A stretch of 64,000 bases of DNA, from positions 1,550,001 through 1,614,000 of the forward strand of contig NZ_CP072380.1 in assembly GCF_018128285.1 (NCBI RefSeq), written 5' to 3'. Positions 56,310-64,000 of the stretch are shown here, piece by piece. The notes beneath the pieces were generated by a model. It was not told where the DNA came from and did no database searches. It saw only the letters and a list, made by a program, of their open reading frames with translations. A program made the translations under genes and the position numbers. The stretch is from Atopobium sp. oral taxon 416. Its GTDB lineage: Bacteria > Actinomycetota > Coriobacteriia > Coriobacteriales > Atopobiaceae. Positions within the stretch are counted from its first letter, which is position 1. Each line of letters begins with the position of its first letter.

Positions 56310-57232
56310 TGCCACGCGTGAATATGGCCGTCAATCTGGGCGGTATAGCTATGCAAAACCCGATCTGCACCGCTTCAGGCACTTTCGGCGCCGGCAAACA
56401 GTTCGAGAGCTTCTTCGACGTGAGTACCCTGGGTGCAATCACCTGCAAGGGTGCCTCTGCGAAACCCTGGCGCGGCAATGCTCAGCCGAGGATGACAGAG
56501 ACGACCTCCGGCATCATGAACTCGGTGGGACTCCAGAACCCTGGCGTCGAAGCCTTTGTGAAGGAGTATGGAGACTACCTCACCGATCTCGATAAGCGCG
56601 GCTGCCGCGTGATCTGTCAGGTGGTAGGCCACTCGATTGAGGAGTATGAGGAAGCCCTTGATCTCTTTGAGTCCCTGGCACCCTTTGCCGCGGGCTTTGA
56701 GCTCAACATCAGCTGCCCCAACGTCTCAAAGGGTGGCGCCTCGGTGGGGGCGACTCCCGAGAGCGCCGCAGAGGTTGTGAAAGCCTGCCGGCCACGCACA
56801 AAGCGTCCGCTGCTCGTGAAGCTTGCCCCGCACAATGTAGCAAAGATCGCGCGCGCCTGTGAGGATGCAGGCGCAGACGCCCTCACCCTGATCAATGCGA
56901 TCCCGGCAATGGCAATCGACGTCAATACTCATAAGGGCAAACTCTCCCGTGCGACTGCCGGACTTTCCGGCCCGGCGATCCACCCGATCGCAGTGCGTAT
57001 GGTGTGGGAAGCCGCCCAGGCGGTCGATATTGCGATCAACGGGGTTGGTGGAGTGTCTTCAGGTGCGGATGCCGCGGAGATGATCCTTGCGGGAGCGACC
57101 ACAGTTTCAGTTGGCTCTGCAAGCCTAGTTGATCCGTTGGCTGCCCAGCGGGTACTTACCGAGCTTACGCAGTGGGCGCAGCGCCAAGGCGTCACCGATA
57201 TCACAGAATTGATAGGAGCTGTACAGGCATGA
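56309..57232 (+). CDS. pyrD: Dihydroorotate dehydrogenase (class 1B, catalytic subunit)
   Basis: The roughly 307-residue FMN enzyme oxidises dihydroorotate to orotate. It has the N-terminal NPICTASGTFGAG, the active-site cysteine region ELNISCPNVSKGG (about 133-145), VKLAPHN and NGVGGVSSGADA. The pairing with pyrK marks it as the NAD-linked class 1B. ATG 56309 overlaps the pyrK stop; GTG codons at 56303 and 56306 are alternative starts with better ribosome-site spacing. Confidence 0.95.
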   Translation: MPRVNMAVNLGGIAMQNPICTASGTFGAGKQFESFFDVSTLGAITCKGASAKPWRGNAQPRMTETTSGIMNSVGLQNPGVEAFVKEYGDYLTDLDKRGCRVICQVVGHSIEEYEEALDLFESLAPFAAGFELNISCPNVSKGGASVGATPESAAEVVKACRPRTKRPLLVKLAPHNVAKIARACEDAGADALTLINAIPAMAIDVNTHKGKLSRATAGLSGPAIHPIAVRMVWEAAQAVDIAINGVGGVSSGADAAEMILAGATTVSVGSASLVDPLAAQRVLTELTQWAQRQGVTDITELIGAVQA

Positions 57233-57942
57233 ACGAAGCGCAAGCTCGAAATTCCATAATTATCGCCCTCGATATGGAGCCGAAAGAGGCGGTTAGACTC
57301 ACCGAAAAGCTGCGCGGACGTGCCCAGTGGGTCAAGGTGGGTATGACGCTCTACTATTCGGCTGGTCCTTCCATCGTGCACGAGCTGCACCAGATGGGGC
57401 TCAAGGTCTTTCTCGACCTCAAGCTCTTCGATATCCCGCACCAGGTACGCCTGGCAGCGCAGGCTGCCTCTGAAGCCGGGGCGGATCTGCTCTCCATCCA
57501 CGCGTTGGGCGGCACAGAGATGGTGAAGGCAGCACGTGCCGGCGTCGAGGCGGCGGCCCACGGTGGTGAGCGCACCGAGATCCTCGCAATTTCGATCCTC
57601 ACGAGCATGGATCAGGACACCCTATCCTCAATCGGAATTGACCATGAACTGACCGACGAGGTGCGGCGCTTAGCGAAACTGGCTACTGGTGCCGGCGCCG
57701 ACGGGATGGTCTGCTCACCCAAGGAAGTCCACATGCTGCGTGAGCTTCTGGGCGAGGATGTGCTGCTCGTCACGCCCGGTGTCAGACCGAAGGGTGCGGC
57801 CAAGGGAGACCAGAAGCGTGTCGCGACTCCGCAGCAGGCGATCGCGGACGGTGCCTCGAAGTTGGTGATCGGGCGCCCAATCACCCAGGCCCCTGATCCG
57901 GCGCAGGCGTATGAGGATATCGTGGGCAATTTGGCTCGCTAA
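57229..57942 (+). CDS. pyrF: Orotidine 5'-phosphate decarboxylase
   Basis: The 237-residue enzyme decarboxylates OMP to UMP, the last step. The catalytic motif is VFLDLKLFDIPHQV (about 59-72), with LLVTPGVRPKG and KLVIGRPIT as phosphate-binding loops, typical of the short bacterial group I enzymes. ATG 57229 overlaps the pyrD stop. pyrE and carAB are not in the window. Confidence 0.97.
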   Translation: MNEAQARNSIIIALDMEPKEAVRLTEKLRGRAQWVKVGMTLYYSAGPSIVHELHQMGLKVFLDLKLFDIPHQVRLAAQAASEAGADLLSIHALGGTEMVKAARAGVEAAAHGGERTEILAISILTSMDQDTLSSIGIDHELTDEVRRLAKLATGAGADGMVCSPKEVHMLRELLGEDVLLVTPGVRPKGAAKGDQKRVATPQQAIADGASKLVIGRPITQAPDPAQAYEDIVGNLAR

Positions 57943-58080
57943 CAGGGAGTATAGCCCAGTTAGACGAATAGGCGCGCCAATTGTGGGCATATCGTATGTA
58001 TCTTTATGGATTGATTGCGAACGGTCTTGAAAAAACGCAGGTAGATTGCCAAACTTGAACTGTCTACTGTTGGACTTGAT

Positions 58081-58108
58081 AGCTTATAGGTACATTCCTG
58101 TATAAGCT
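58081..58108. promoter_or_regulatory. Perfect 8-bp inverted repeat before mihF
   Basis: AGCTTATA (58081-58088) and TATAAGCT (58101-58108) are separated by 12 bases, and the right half ends 20 bases before the mihF start. TTGATA at 58076 and TATAAG in the right half could be -35 and -10 boxes with a long spacer, so the repeat may overlay a promoter and act as an operator. Confidence 0.45.
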
Positions 58109-58128
58109 CTCTCATGTTTGGAGGATGT

Positions 58129-58437
58129 ATGGCTCTCCCACAACTTACCGATGAGCAACGCAAAGCAGCACTCGAGAAAGCAGCGGCAGCACGGCACGCA
58201 CGCGCTGAGTTGCGTGAAAAGATTAAAAAGGGCGAGGTTACGCTGCAGGAGGTTCTCGACTCCGATGATCCTATCGCCAATCGCTTAAAGGTGAGCGCGC
58301 TCATTGAATCTCTTCCAGGCTACGGCAAAGCAAAGGCGCAGAAGATTATGGATGAGCTCGGCATCTCTTCGACGCGTCGCGTGAAGGGTTTGGGAGCCCG
58401 TCAGCGTGAGCAGCTCGTCGAGACGCTATCAAAGTAG
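58129..58437 (+). CDS. mihF: Mycobacterial-type integration host factor
   Basis: The 102-residue nucleoid protein is of the actinobacterial IHF type, unrelated to enterobacterial IHF. A helical N-terminal half (LPQLTDEQRKAALEKAAAAR) is followed by the helix-two-turn-helix DNA-binding part LIESLPGYGKAKAQKIMDEL and a basic ending. ATG 58129 is preferred over one five codons earlier because GGAGG sits just before it. The order mihF-gmk-rpoZ is conserved in actinobacteria. Confidence 0.93.
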   Translation: MALPQLTDEQRKAALEKAAAARHARAELREKIKKGEVTLQEVLDSDDPIANRLKVSALIESLPGYGKAKAQKIMDELGISSTRRVKGLGARQREQLVETLSK

Positions 58438-59012
58438 TGACGAGACAATCACGACTGTTTGTAATCTCGGGACCGTCAGGTGCAGGCAAAGGAACGCTCG
58501 TAGCGCAGCTGCGCAAAGAGCATCCGGAGCTAGGCCTGGCGGTTTCGGCGACTACAAGAAGTCCACGGCCCGGCGAGGTTGACGGAAAAGACTATTATTT
58601 CTTAAGCGAGGGTGAATTCAAGCGCAGGGTTGCTGCAGGTGAGTTTGTCGAATGGGCATATGTACATGGGCACATGTACGGCACCCTCGTGAAGGAAGTA
58701 GAGCGGCTTCTCGCTCAAGGCAAATCCCTGATTCTTGAAATCGATATACAGGGTGCACTCAATGTCAAAAAGGTCTGGCCGGATGCGGTCCTCATCTTTA
58801 TCGAGCCGCCGTCGCTTGAGGAGCTGGAACGGCGCCTGTGTGGACGGGGTACTGAGGACGAGCAATCGATTGAGCTTCGGCTCAAGAACGCTAAACACGA
58901 GATGACGCTTGCGGATGACTACGATGTCTGCATCGTGAATGACACCGTCGACCGCGCAGTACGGGAACTTTCTGATACCATTGAGCGGTATGAGACTGAG
59001 GGAGGCAAGTGA
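58437..59012 (+). CDS. gmk: Guanylate kinase
   Basis: The 191-residue enzyme converts GMP to GDP using ATP. The P-loop is ISGPSGAGKGTLVAQL (about 10-25), and TTRSPRPGEVDGKDYYF with EIDIQGA forms the GMP site. The GTG start shares one base with the mihF stop. Confidence 0.97.
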   Translation: MTRQSRLFVISGPSGAGKGTLVAQLRKEHPELGLAVSATTRSPRPGEVDGKDYYFLSEGEFKRRVAAGEFVEWAYVHGHMYGTLVKEVERLLAQGKSLILEIDIQGALNVKKVWPDAVLIFIEPPSLEELERRLCGRGTEDEQSIELRLKNAKHEMTLADDYDVCIVNDTVDRAVRELSDTIERYETEGGK

Positions 59013-59015
59013 TAC

Positions 59016-59288
59016 ATGTCAGTTATAAAACCTGAGATTGATAGTCTGCTTGAGAAAACTGAGCACAACCCGTTCCTGTTATGCTCTGTCGCTTCAAAGC
59101 GTGCCTGTGACATCAACAATATGATCCACAGCCAGCATGTGCGTGTGAATGAGATCCGTGACTTTGACGATATCACCACCGGCGTGTCCGGTAAGGACAC
59201 CGTCTCCTGTGCAATGGAGGAGATCGACAACGGTACGCTCAGCTATGTCAAAGAGGACTTCGATAACGCAATCAAGAAGCAAGAGTAA
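59016..59288 (+). CDS. rpoZ: RNA polymerase omega subunit
   Basis: The 90-residue protein stabilises beta-prime during polymerase assembly. It has the conserved region LLEKTEHNPFLLCSVASKRA with the RACDINNMI helix, and an acidic end. It starts 4 bases after gmk, preceded by GGGAGGC. Confidence 0.88.
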   Translation: MSVIKPEIDSLLEKTEHNPFLLCSVASKRACDINNMIHSQHVRVNEIRDFDDITTGVSGKDTVSCAMEEIDNGTLSYVKEDFDNAIKKQE

Positions 59289-59305
59289 GCCAGGTTTTTA
59301 GATAC

Positions 59306-60565
59306 ATGGCTACAACAAAACGTGTTTGCTTGGTTCACTACCATGAGATCGGTTTGAAAGGTAAGAACCGCGGTTTCTTTGAAAACCAGCTCGTGATGAA
59401 CCTGAAGTTTGCGCTGAAGGATACCCCGGTCACAACGGTGCGCCGCATCTCGGGGTATCTTTTGGTTACATTCAGGGGCGATGCAACCAAAGCGGAAGCG
59501 AATTTAATCGCTCAGGTGCCCGGCGTCGCCCGGGTATCGGTGGCACACGAGTGCCCACGCGAAGAGGATGCCTACTGCCAGGCGGCAATCGATGCACTCG
59601 GCGAGGCGCAGGACTTCAAGACCTTTAAGGTCCACGCTCATAAGTCCTCAACCGATTACGAGATGCACACCCTTGATATCAATCGTCTCGTGGGCAGCAA
59701 GCTCTGCGAGGCTTTCCCGGATAAGAAGGTTGACGTCCATCATCCGGATGTGACGGTTCATGTCAACGTCGTTCAGGGCGTCGTCTTTGTTTACGCGCTC
59801 TCGGAGCGTGCGGTCGGTGGACTGCCCGTCGGTACTGCCGGTAAAGTCGTGACGCTGCTCTCCTCAGGGTTCGATTCCCCAGTTGCCACCTGGAAGGTCG
59901 GGCGCCGCGGTGCAATCTGTGTCCCGATCCATTTTTCGGGGAGACCCCTAACGTCAGATACCTCAGAGTGGCTCACGCAGGACATCGTGAGAGCCCTAGC
60001 CCCTGCCGGAATGATCGGAAGACTCTATGTCGTTGCGTTCGGTGCCAGACAGCGCGAGATCTCCCTCAAGGTCGACCAGAAACTGCGCATCATCACCTAT
60101 CGGCGTGTGATGTTTGCGGTCGCACAGCGCTTAGCCAAGATCGAAGGCGCCAAAGCCCTCGTCACGGGCGAATCGCTCGGGCAGGTCGCTTCCCAGACGC
60201 TTGAGAATATCGCGGCTGTCGATGAGATCGCGACAATCCCGGTGCTGCGTCCTCTGATCGGGTCCGACAAGCAGGAGATCATCGAGCGCTCACGTCAGAT
60301 CAACACCTACGATATCTCCTCAACGACCGTACCGGACTGTTGCACGCTGTTTATGCCGCGCAGACCTGAAACTCATGCAAAGATGGATCAGGTGCATGAG
60401 GCCTGGGACTCCTTTGACCACGACGGGATGATCGACGATCTGATCGATAACATCGAATACATCGATGCGGACCAATGCGTCTCCTACCGTCCTCCTAAGC
60501 AGTTTCGTGAACATCATGTGGAGCTCGCTCCTGCCAGAGCAATGCCGTCAGATCAAAACGAGTGA
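59306..60565 (+). CDS. thiI: tRNA 4-thiouridine synthase ThiI
   Basis: It makes 4-thiouridine at tRNA position 8 and supports thiazole synthesis. The 419-residue protein has an N-terminal ferredoxin-like domain, a THUMP domain (about 60-165) and a PP-loop adenylation domain with LLSSGFDSPVATW (about 184-196). The rhodanese domain of the E. coli protein is absent, as in many Gram-positive bacteria. Two conserved cysteines lie in PDCCTLFMP near the end. The start is ATG 59306, 18 bases after rpoZ. Confidence 0.92.
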   Translation: MATTKRVCLVHYHEIGLKGKNRGFFENQLVMNLKFALKDTPVTTVRRISGYLLVTFRGDATKAEANLIAQVPGVARVSVAHECPREEDAYCQAAIDALGEAQDFKTFKVHAHKSSTDYEMHTLDINRLVGSKLCEAFPDKKVDVHHPDVTVHVNVVQGVVFVYALSERAVGGLPVGTAGKVVTLLSSGFDSPVATWKVGRRGAICVPIHFSGRPLTSDTSEWLTQDIVRALAPAGMIGRLYVVAFGARQREISLKVDQKLRIITYRRVMFAVAQRLAKIEGAKALVTGESLGQVASQTLENIAAVDEIATIPVLRPLIGSDKQEIIERSRQINTYDISSTTVPDCCTLFMPRRPETHAKMDQVHEAWDSFDHDGMIDDLIDNIEYIDADQCVSYRPPKQFREHHVELAPARAMPSDQNE

Positions 60566-60664
60566 GCATCCTCGAGCAAGTTTGAGTGCTGTTTAGATCC
60601 TGAGCGAATCCTAATTCTGTCAGATAATCTCCCCGTTCACACTGGTGAGCAGGGAGGTATTTGT

Positions 60665-61414
60665 ATGGAGAGAAGAGATATATCGCACACCTCACCACTG
60701 CTGAACAAGCTCAGTCTCAAAGGGCGCCGCTCTCCGGTTCTGGTCCTGATTGCGGTCTGTGCCGTACTGGTAGGCTTTGGGGCCGTTCGGTTCCTTTCGC
60801 GGCCGGCGCTCACAGTTGAGCAACCGGTACAAGCCGAACAGAGCGAAAGCGATACAACATCCAAGCAGGATGAGCAGAAAGGGCAGCCACAGACCTCTCG
60901 GATCGTAGTGGATGTCGATGGGGCGGTGAACCAGCCAGGGGTCTTCGACGTGGAAGGCTCAGACATCCGAGTGCGAGATGCGATTGAGGCTGCCGGTGGC
61001 CTCACTGGGGATGCGGATACCGCGCAGATCAACTTGGCTGCTACCATCACTGACGGGACAAAGATCCATATCCCGACAAAAGGGGAAAACACTGCGACTT
61101 CTGCCACTGCACAGACAACTCAGAGCGATACCGCTTCTCCATCATCTGGGAGTAGCGCCTCGCCGTCTGCTCCTGCGGCTTCTTCTGTTTCTTCCCCATC
61201 CTCCTCGGGCTCTGTGAACACCGCCGTGGTTAATATAAACACCGCCACTGCTGAAGAATTGGAGACCTTGCCCGGCGTTGGGGCTTCGACAGCACAGAAG
61301 ATCGTCCAGAACAGGACGGAGCAAGGACCCTTCACCTCAAAAGAGGATCTGATGCGGGTCTCCGGCATCGGCAAAAAGAAGTACGCAAAGCTCGAAAGCC
61401 GAATCTGTGTCTGA
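60665..61414 (+). CDS. comEA: Competence protein ComEA (DNA-binding)
   Basis: The 249-residue protein is membrane-anchored by one N-terminal helix (about 22-40). An SLBB domain (VVDVDGAVNQPGVF, RVRDAIEAAGGLTGDAD) is followed by a Ser/Ala/Pro-rich linker (about 145-180) and a helix-hairpin-helix pair (INTATAEELETLPGVGAST, then VSGIGKKKYAKLE). It should bind incoming DNA at the cell surface. It overlaps comEC by 8 bases. Confidence 0.93.
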   Translation: MERRDISHTSPLLNKLSLKGRRSPVLVLIAVCAVLVGFGAVRFLSRPALTVEQPVQAEQSESDTTSKQDEQKGQPQTSRIVVDVDGAVNQPGVFDVEGSDIRVRDAIEAAGGLTGDADTAQINLAATITDGTKIHIPTKGENTATSATAQTTQSDTASPSSGSSASPSAPAASSVSSPSSSGSVNTAVVNINTATAEELETLPGVGASTAQKIVQNRTEQGPFTSKEDLMRVSGIGKKKYAKLESRICV

Positions 61415-63749
61415 GGAAGTGCACAAGCCGGCGCGACCCTACATCCCTGAAACCCTCTATGCTCTCATCGTTGTTATCACCACCGAGCGCATCTGTCTTC
61501 GGTATCAAAGTGAACTGCTGAGTGTGCCTCGCTGGATCATCGTCTCAGCTACTATAGGGCTAGTACTACTCGCTGCACTGAGCTGGAGGTACCACCAGCA
61601 TCTGGTCACGCTGCTCTTAGTCTCTGGTATCGCCTCCCTCTCTGCTGCGTACTTGCTCGTTGCTTCAGTGGCTGATTTTTCGAGTGCGCTTGCGGCTAAG
61701 GCACCTTCGGCCTGGACCTTCGAAATCACCCGTGACTCGACCAAGGGGACCTATGGGTATCGTTGTCGGGCTCGTGCACGTTCGGAAGGTTCTCCGGATG
61801 GGGAAGTTTGGCTCACCTCGGACATGCCCTTTGAAAACGGAGAGACTGTTCATCTGATCGGTCGAACCAAATTCTTTGAGGATGACGACTACGGACGGCG
61901 GAGCCGCGCCCAGGGCGTTGCGGCGACAGTCCGCTGCGTGAACGTCACGGATCGAGAGCGACCCCACGGACTCAGAGGGCTCGTCTTTGGATTCCGTAAG
62001 CGGGTGGTCTCTGCCTTTGAAAAGTCAGATACCCCTGAGCGTTCACTGGTGATCGGATCGGTCGCGGGCATTGAAATACCGCTTGAACGCAATGGTCTGG
62101 ACGAGCTCTTTGCGGCCTGCGGCGTCTCTCACCTGGTGGCCGTCTCCGGAGGGCACCTCGTGGTTGTTGCAGGAGTTATCGCGGCATTGCTCGAAGACGC
62201 ACGGCTCTCGAAGGTCCACAAGATGGTGATCGGCCTGATAGCCAGTGGCCTCTTTGTACTGTTCTGTGGAGCGCCGGTGTCTGCACTCAGGGCATGGTGC
62301 ATGAGTGCGATAGCCTTGATGGGTGAGATCTTAGGGAGAAGAAGCCACAGCCTCAGCTCGGTGAGTTTTGTCGCACTGTGCTTTGCTTTGGTCGACTCGG
62401 GGGTAACCGCTCAGCTAGGTTATCTTCTGAGTGTCTCTGCGGTGGTGGGCTTGTGCCTCTTCAGCAGCTACAGCCTCTATCTGCTCGATAGGTTGGTGCC
62501 ACGTATCGGGTATATCCGAAGGTTTTCACCCCGGTTTAACCGTTCATTGAGATGGATTGAGAGCGAGGTGCGTGCAACGTTGGCTTCGACGCTGACCGCG
62601 CAGGCAGTGACCGTTCCGATCTGTCTCGAGACTTTCGGGACACTTTCGCTGATCGCTCCGGTGGCCAACATCCTGATTACCTTGCCCTTTACGGTCCTGA
62701 TTGCCTTGGGTATGCTCGCGGCCTGCTTCGTCCCGTTTCCAGCGCTTTCCTCACTGGCACTGAGGGGAGCCGATGGGGCTGCGGGTTTTGCAGTGTGGGT
62801 GCTCGATGGCCTCAAACGCGTTCCCTATGCGAGCCTCGAGATCCAAGGTGTAGGTGTATGGATTGAGCTCGTCGCACTTGCAGCCTTTATACTTCTGATT
62901 GTGCTGTGGCCGACGATGCATGCGCACGTGTGGCGCAGAGTCGTGCCTGCGCTTTGCCTGATTGTCCTCGCGGTGATGATCCGCTACCGCTGGTTCGCTC
63001 CGGCGCGGCTCGTGGTGCTCGATGTGGGACAGGGGGATGCGATCTTGGTGCAGGAAGGTCCCTCGGCAATTCTGATCGATGCGGGTCCGCAGGAATCACT
63101 CTTGGCCCCGTTGGAACGGCTGCATGTCGAACATCTCGATGCGGTGATCCTGACGCATCTGCATGAGGACCATACCGGTGGACTGGCAGAGTTGAAAGGA
63201 AGCATCGGGGTGGATCAGGTCTATGTGGCCAACGGGGTGAAAAATCACATGAGCCGACAGCTGCAGGAGACCGTCCAGGCGGTGAGCGGCAGAGAGGCAC
63301 AGGAGCTTACGACAGGAGCAAACCTGACTGAGCAGCACTTTCACCTCAAGATGGTCTGGCCTAAACAACCGGTTGCCGGTGATGAGAATGGAGATTCGAT
63401 CGAACTGCTGCTGGAATATCAAAACGGCGCTGCCCATTATCGGGGGCTTCTGACCGGGGATGCGGAGGAAGAGCAGCTGGCGCAGATAGAGCAACAGGTA
63501 GGTGACATCGACGTGCTGAAAGTCGGGCACCATGGCTCTGAGGTCTCCATCAACGAGGAAGAAGCGCACCGACTCTCTCCGGAACTCGCGCTGGATTCTG
63601 CCGGAGAAGGGAACAAGTATGGGCATCCCGCGCAGGAATGTGTTGATACACTCGAGAGCGCCGGGGCGAAGTTTTTGTGCACCAAGGATGTGGGCTCAAT
63701 TACGGTAAAGGCAAACAAAGACAGTATTGCGGTGTACACCGAGCGCTAA
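61407..63749 (+). CDS. comEC: Competence channel protein ComEC/Rec2
   Basis: The 780-residue protein is the inner-membrane DNA uptake channel. N-terminal membrane helices and an OB-like domain lead to the Competence domain (FAACGVSHLVAVSGGHLVV, about 231-249) with several helices. A C-terminal metallo-beta-lactamase-like domain follows, with VVLDVGQGDAILV and the metal motif THLHEDHTGG (about 582-591). GTG 61407 lies inside the end of comEA. The pair suggests DNA-uptake capacity, though the pilus genes are outside the window. Confidence 0.95.
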   Translation: MSEEVHKPARPYIPETLYALIVVITTERICLRYQSELLSVPRWIIVSATIGLVLLAALSWRYHQHLVTLLLVSGIASLSAAYLLVASVADFSSALAAKAPSAWTFEITRDSTKGTYGYRCRARARSEGSPDGEVWLTSDMPFENGETVHLIGRTKFFEDDDYGRRSRAQGVAATVRCVNVTDRERPHGLRGLVFGFRKRVVSAFEKSDTPERSLVIGSVAGIEIPLERNGLDELFAACGVSHLVAVSGGHLVVVAGVIAALLEDARLSKVHKMVIGLIASGLFVLFCGAPVSALRAWCMSAIALMGEILGRRSHSLSSVSFVALCFALVDSGVTAQLGYLLSVSAVVGLCLFSSYSLYLLDRLVPRIGYIRRFSPRFNRSLRWIESEVRATLASTLTAQAVTVPICLETFGTLSLIAPVANILITLPFTVLIALGMLAACFVPFPALSSLALRGADGAAGFAVWVLDGLKRVPYASLEIQGVGVWIELVALAAFILLIVLWPTMHAHVWRRVVPALCLIVLAVMIRYRWFAPARLVVLDVGQGDAILVQEGPSAILIDAGPQESLLAPLERLHVEHLDAVILTHLHEDHTGGLAELKGSIGVDQVYVANGVKNHMSRQLQETVQAVSGREAQELTTGANLTEQHFHLKMVWPKQPVAGDENGDSIELLLEYQNGAAHYRGLLTGDAEEEQLAQIEQQVGDIDVLKVGHHGSEVSINEEEAHRLSPELALDSAGEGNKYGHPAQECVDTLESAGAKFLCTKDVGSITVKANKDSIAVYTER

Positions 63750-63788
63750 AACAGGGACAATGGATCCCAGAGATTTGAGGAGTGAAGA

Positions 63789-64000
63789 ATGCCGAGAAGC
63801 AGCAATCTGTTACGTGCATACATCGTGTTAGGCAATAACGAGATCAAGCGCTCTGATACAGTGAGCCACCTTAAAAAATATGTGAAAGACTCTCTTGCAG
63901 CCTTCAACCTGGACGAGATGGATGCCCGTGGCGATTTGGAGCCGCAGACCCTCAAGACGAGCCTCGAAGCGCTGCCGGTGGGTGACAAATATCGGTTGGT
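63789..64000 (+). CDS. holA: DNA polymerase III delta subunit, N-terminal part
   Basis: The gene runs off the right edge; 70 residues are visible. AYIVLGNNEIKRSDTV matches the N-terminal walker-like start of clamp-loader delta subunits, followed by a helix, FNLDEMDA and a strand LEALPVGDKYRLV. The position after comEC is the usual place of holA in Gram-positive bacteria. ATG 63789 follows GAGGAG. Confidence 0.8.
   Translation, partial: MPRSSNLLRAYIVLGNNEIKRSDTVSHLKKYVKDSLAAFNLDEMDARGDLEPQTLKTSLEALPVGDKYRL

Noticed and set aside
1-64000. CRISPR array, prophage or defence island
   Set aside because: I saw no regularly spaced short direct repeats, structural phage genes or recognisable defence nucleases other than the IS607 TnpB.

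Overview
The window looks like a chromosomal segment of an actinobacterium of the class Coriobacteriia (an Atopobiaceae- or Olsenella-like genome is my best guess). This is an inference from gene content, not a database match. The indicators are a mycobacterial-type IHF in front of gmk and rpoZ, a Wzm/Wzt/GlfT2-like galactan set, a class III (Firmicutes-type) fructose-bisphosphatase, a T-box leader on ileS, and decayed insertion sequences at operon boundaries.

Region by region: 1-2067 is a decayed trio of overlapping tyrosine recombinase genes cut by an IS3-family fragment. 2331-4901 holds an acidic secreted or anchored protein of unknown function and a VanZ-like protein. 4909-10884 is a compact aspartate-to-threonine locus: thrC-thrB on the minus strand, divergent from hom-lysC-asd on the plus strand. 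10952-12535 is a fused IS30/ISL3 scar. 12580-17426 holds a SPOUT RNA methyltransferase convergent with ftsH, then a class III fbp. 17640-19298 is a dead IS3-family copy and a small AT-rich membrane protein gene. 19547-25642 is a T-box-controlled ileS followed by lspA, an RluD-type pseudouridine synthase and a family 2 glycosyltransferase. 25740-29919 carries guaB and leuS.

29981-31496 is a full-length but inactive IS3-family element with recognisable terminal inverted repeats, lying against a LysR regulator. 32686-44067 is a long translation and replication run: rimP, nusA, infB, rbfA, a DHH phosphoesterase, truB, ribF, dnaG and rpoD, mostly overlapping or closely spaced, ending in a strong terminator. 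44183-48549 holds a HAD hydrolase, an IS30 remnant, a GC-rich IS607 element (intact serine recombinase, twice-frameshifted tnpB), a DUF1893-like protein and tRNA-Asn. 48766-52346 is wzm-wzt-glfT2-like, predicted to make and export a galactofuranose polymer. 52545-57942 is the pyrimidine operon pyrR-B-C-K-D-F behind a promoter and attenuator-like leader. 58129-64000 holds mihF, gmk, rpoZ, thiI, comEA, comEC and the start of holA.

Most of the window is ordinary core biosynthesis and information processing. I found no CRISPR array, defence island or prophage. The most unusual observations are a zinc-finger-like tail on NusA together with a missing ylxR, a large acidic protein with recurring Gly-Ala-His motifs, an ileS T-box with a transcriptional terminator and an atypical T-box core, an IS607 tnpB that keeps all catalytic residues across two small indels, and an inverted repeat directly in front of mihF.
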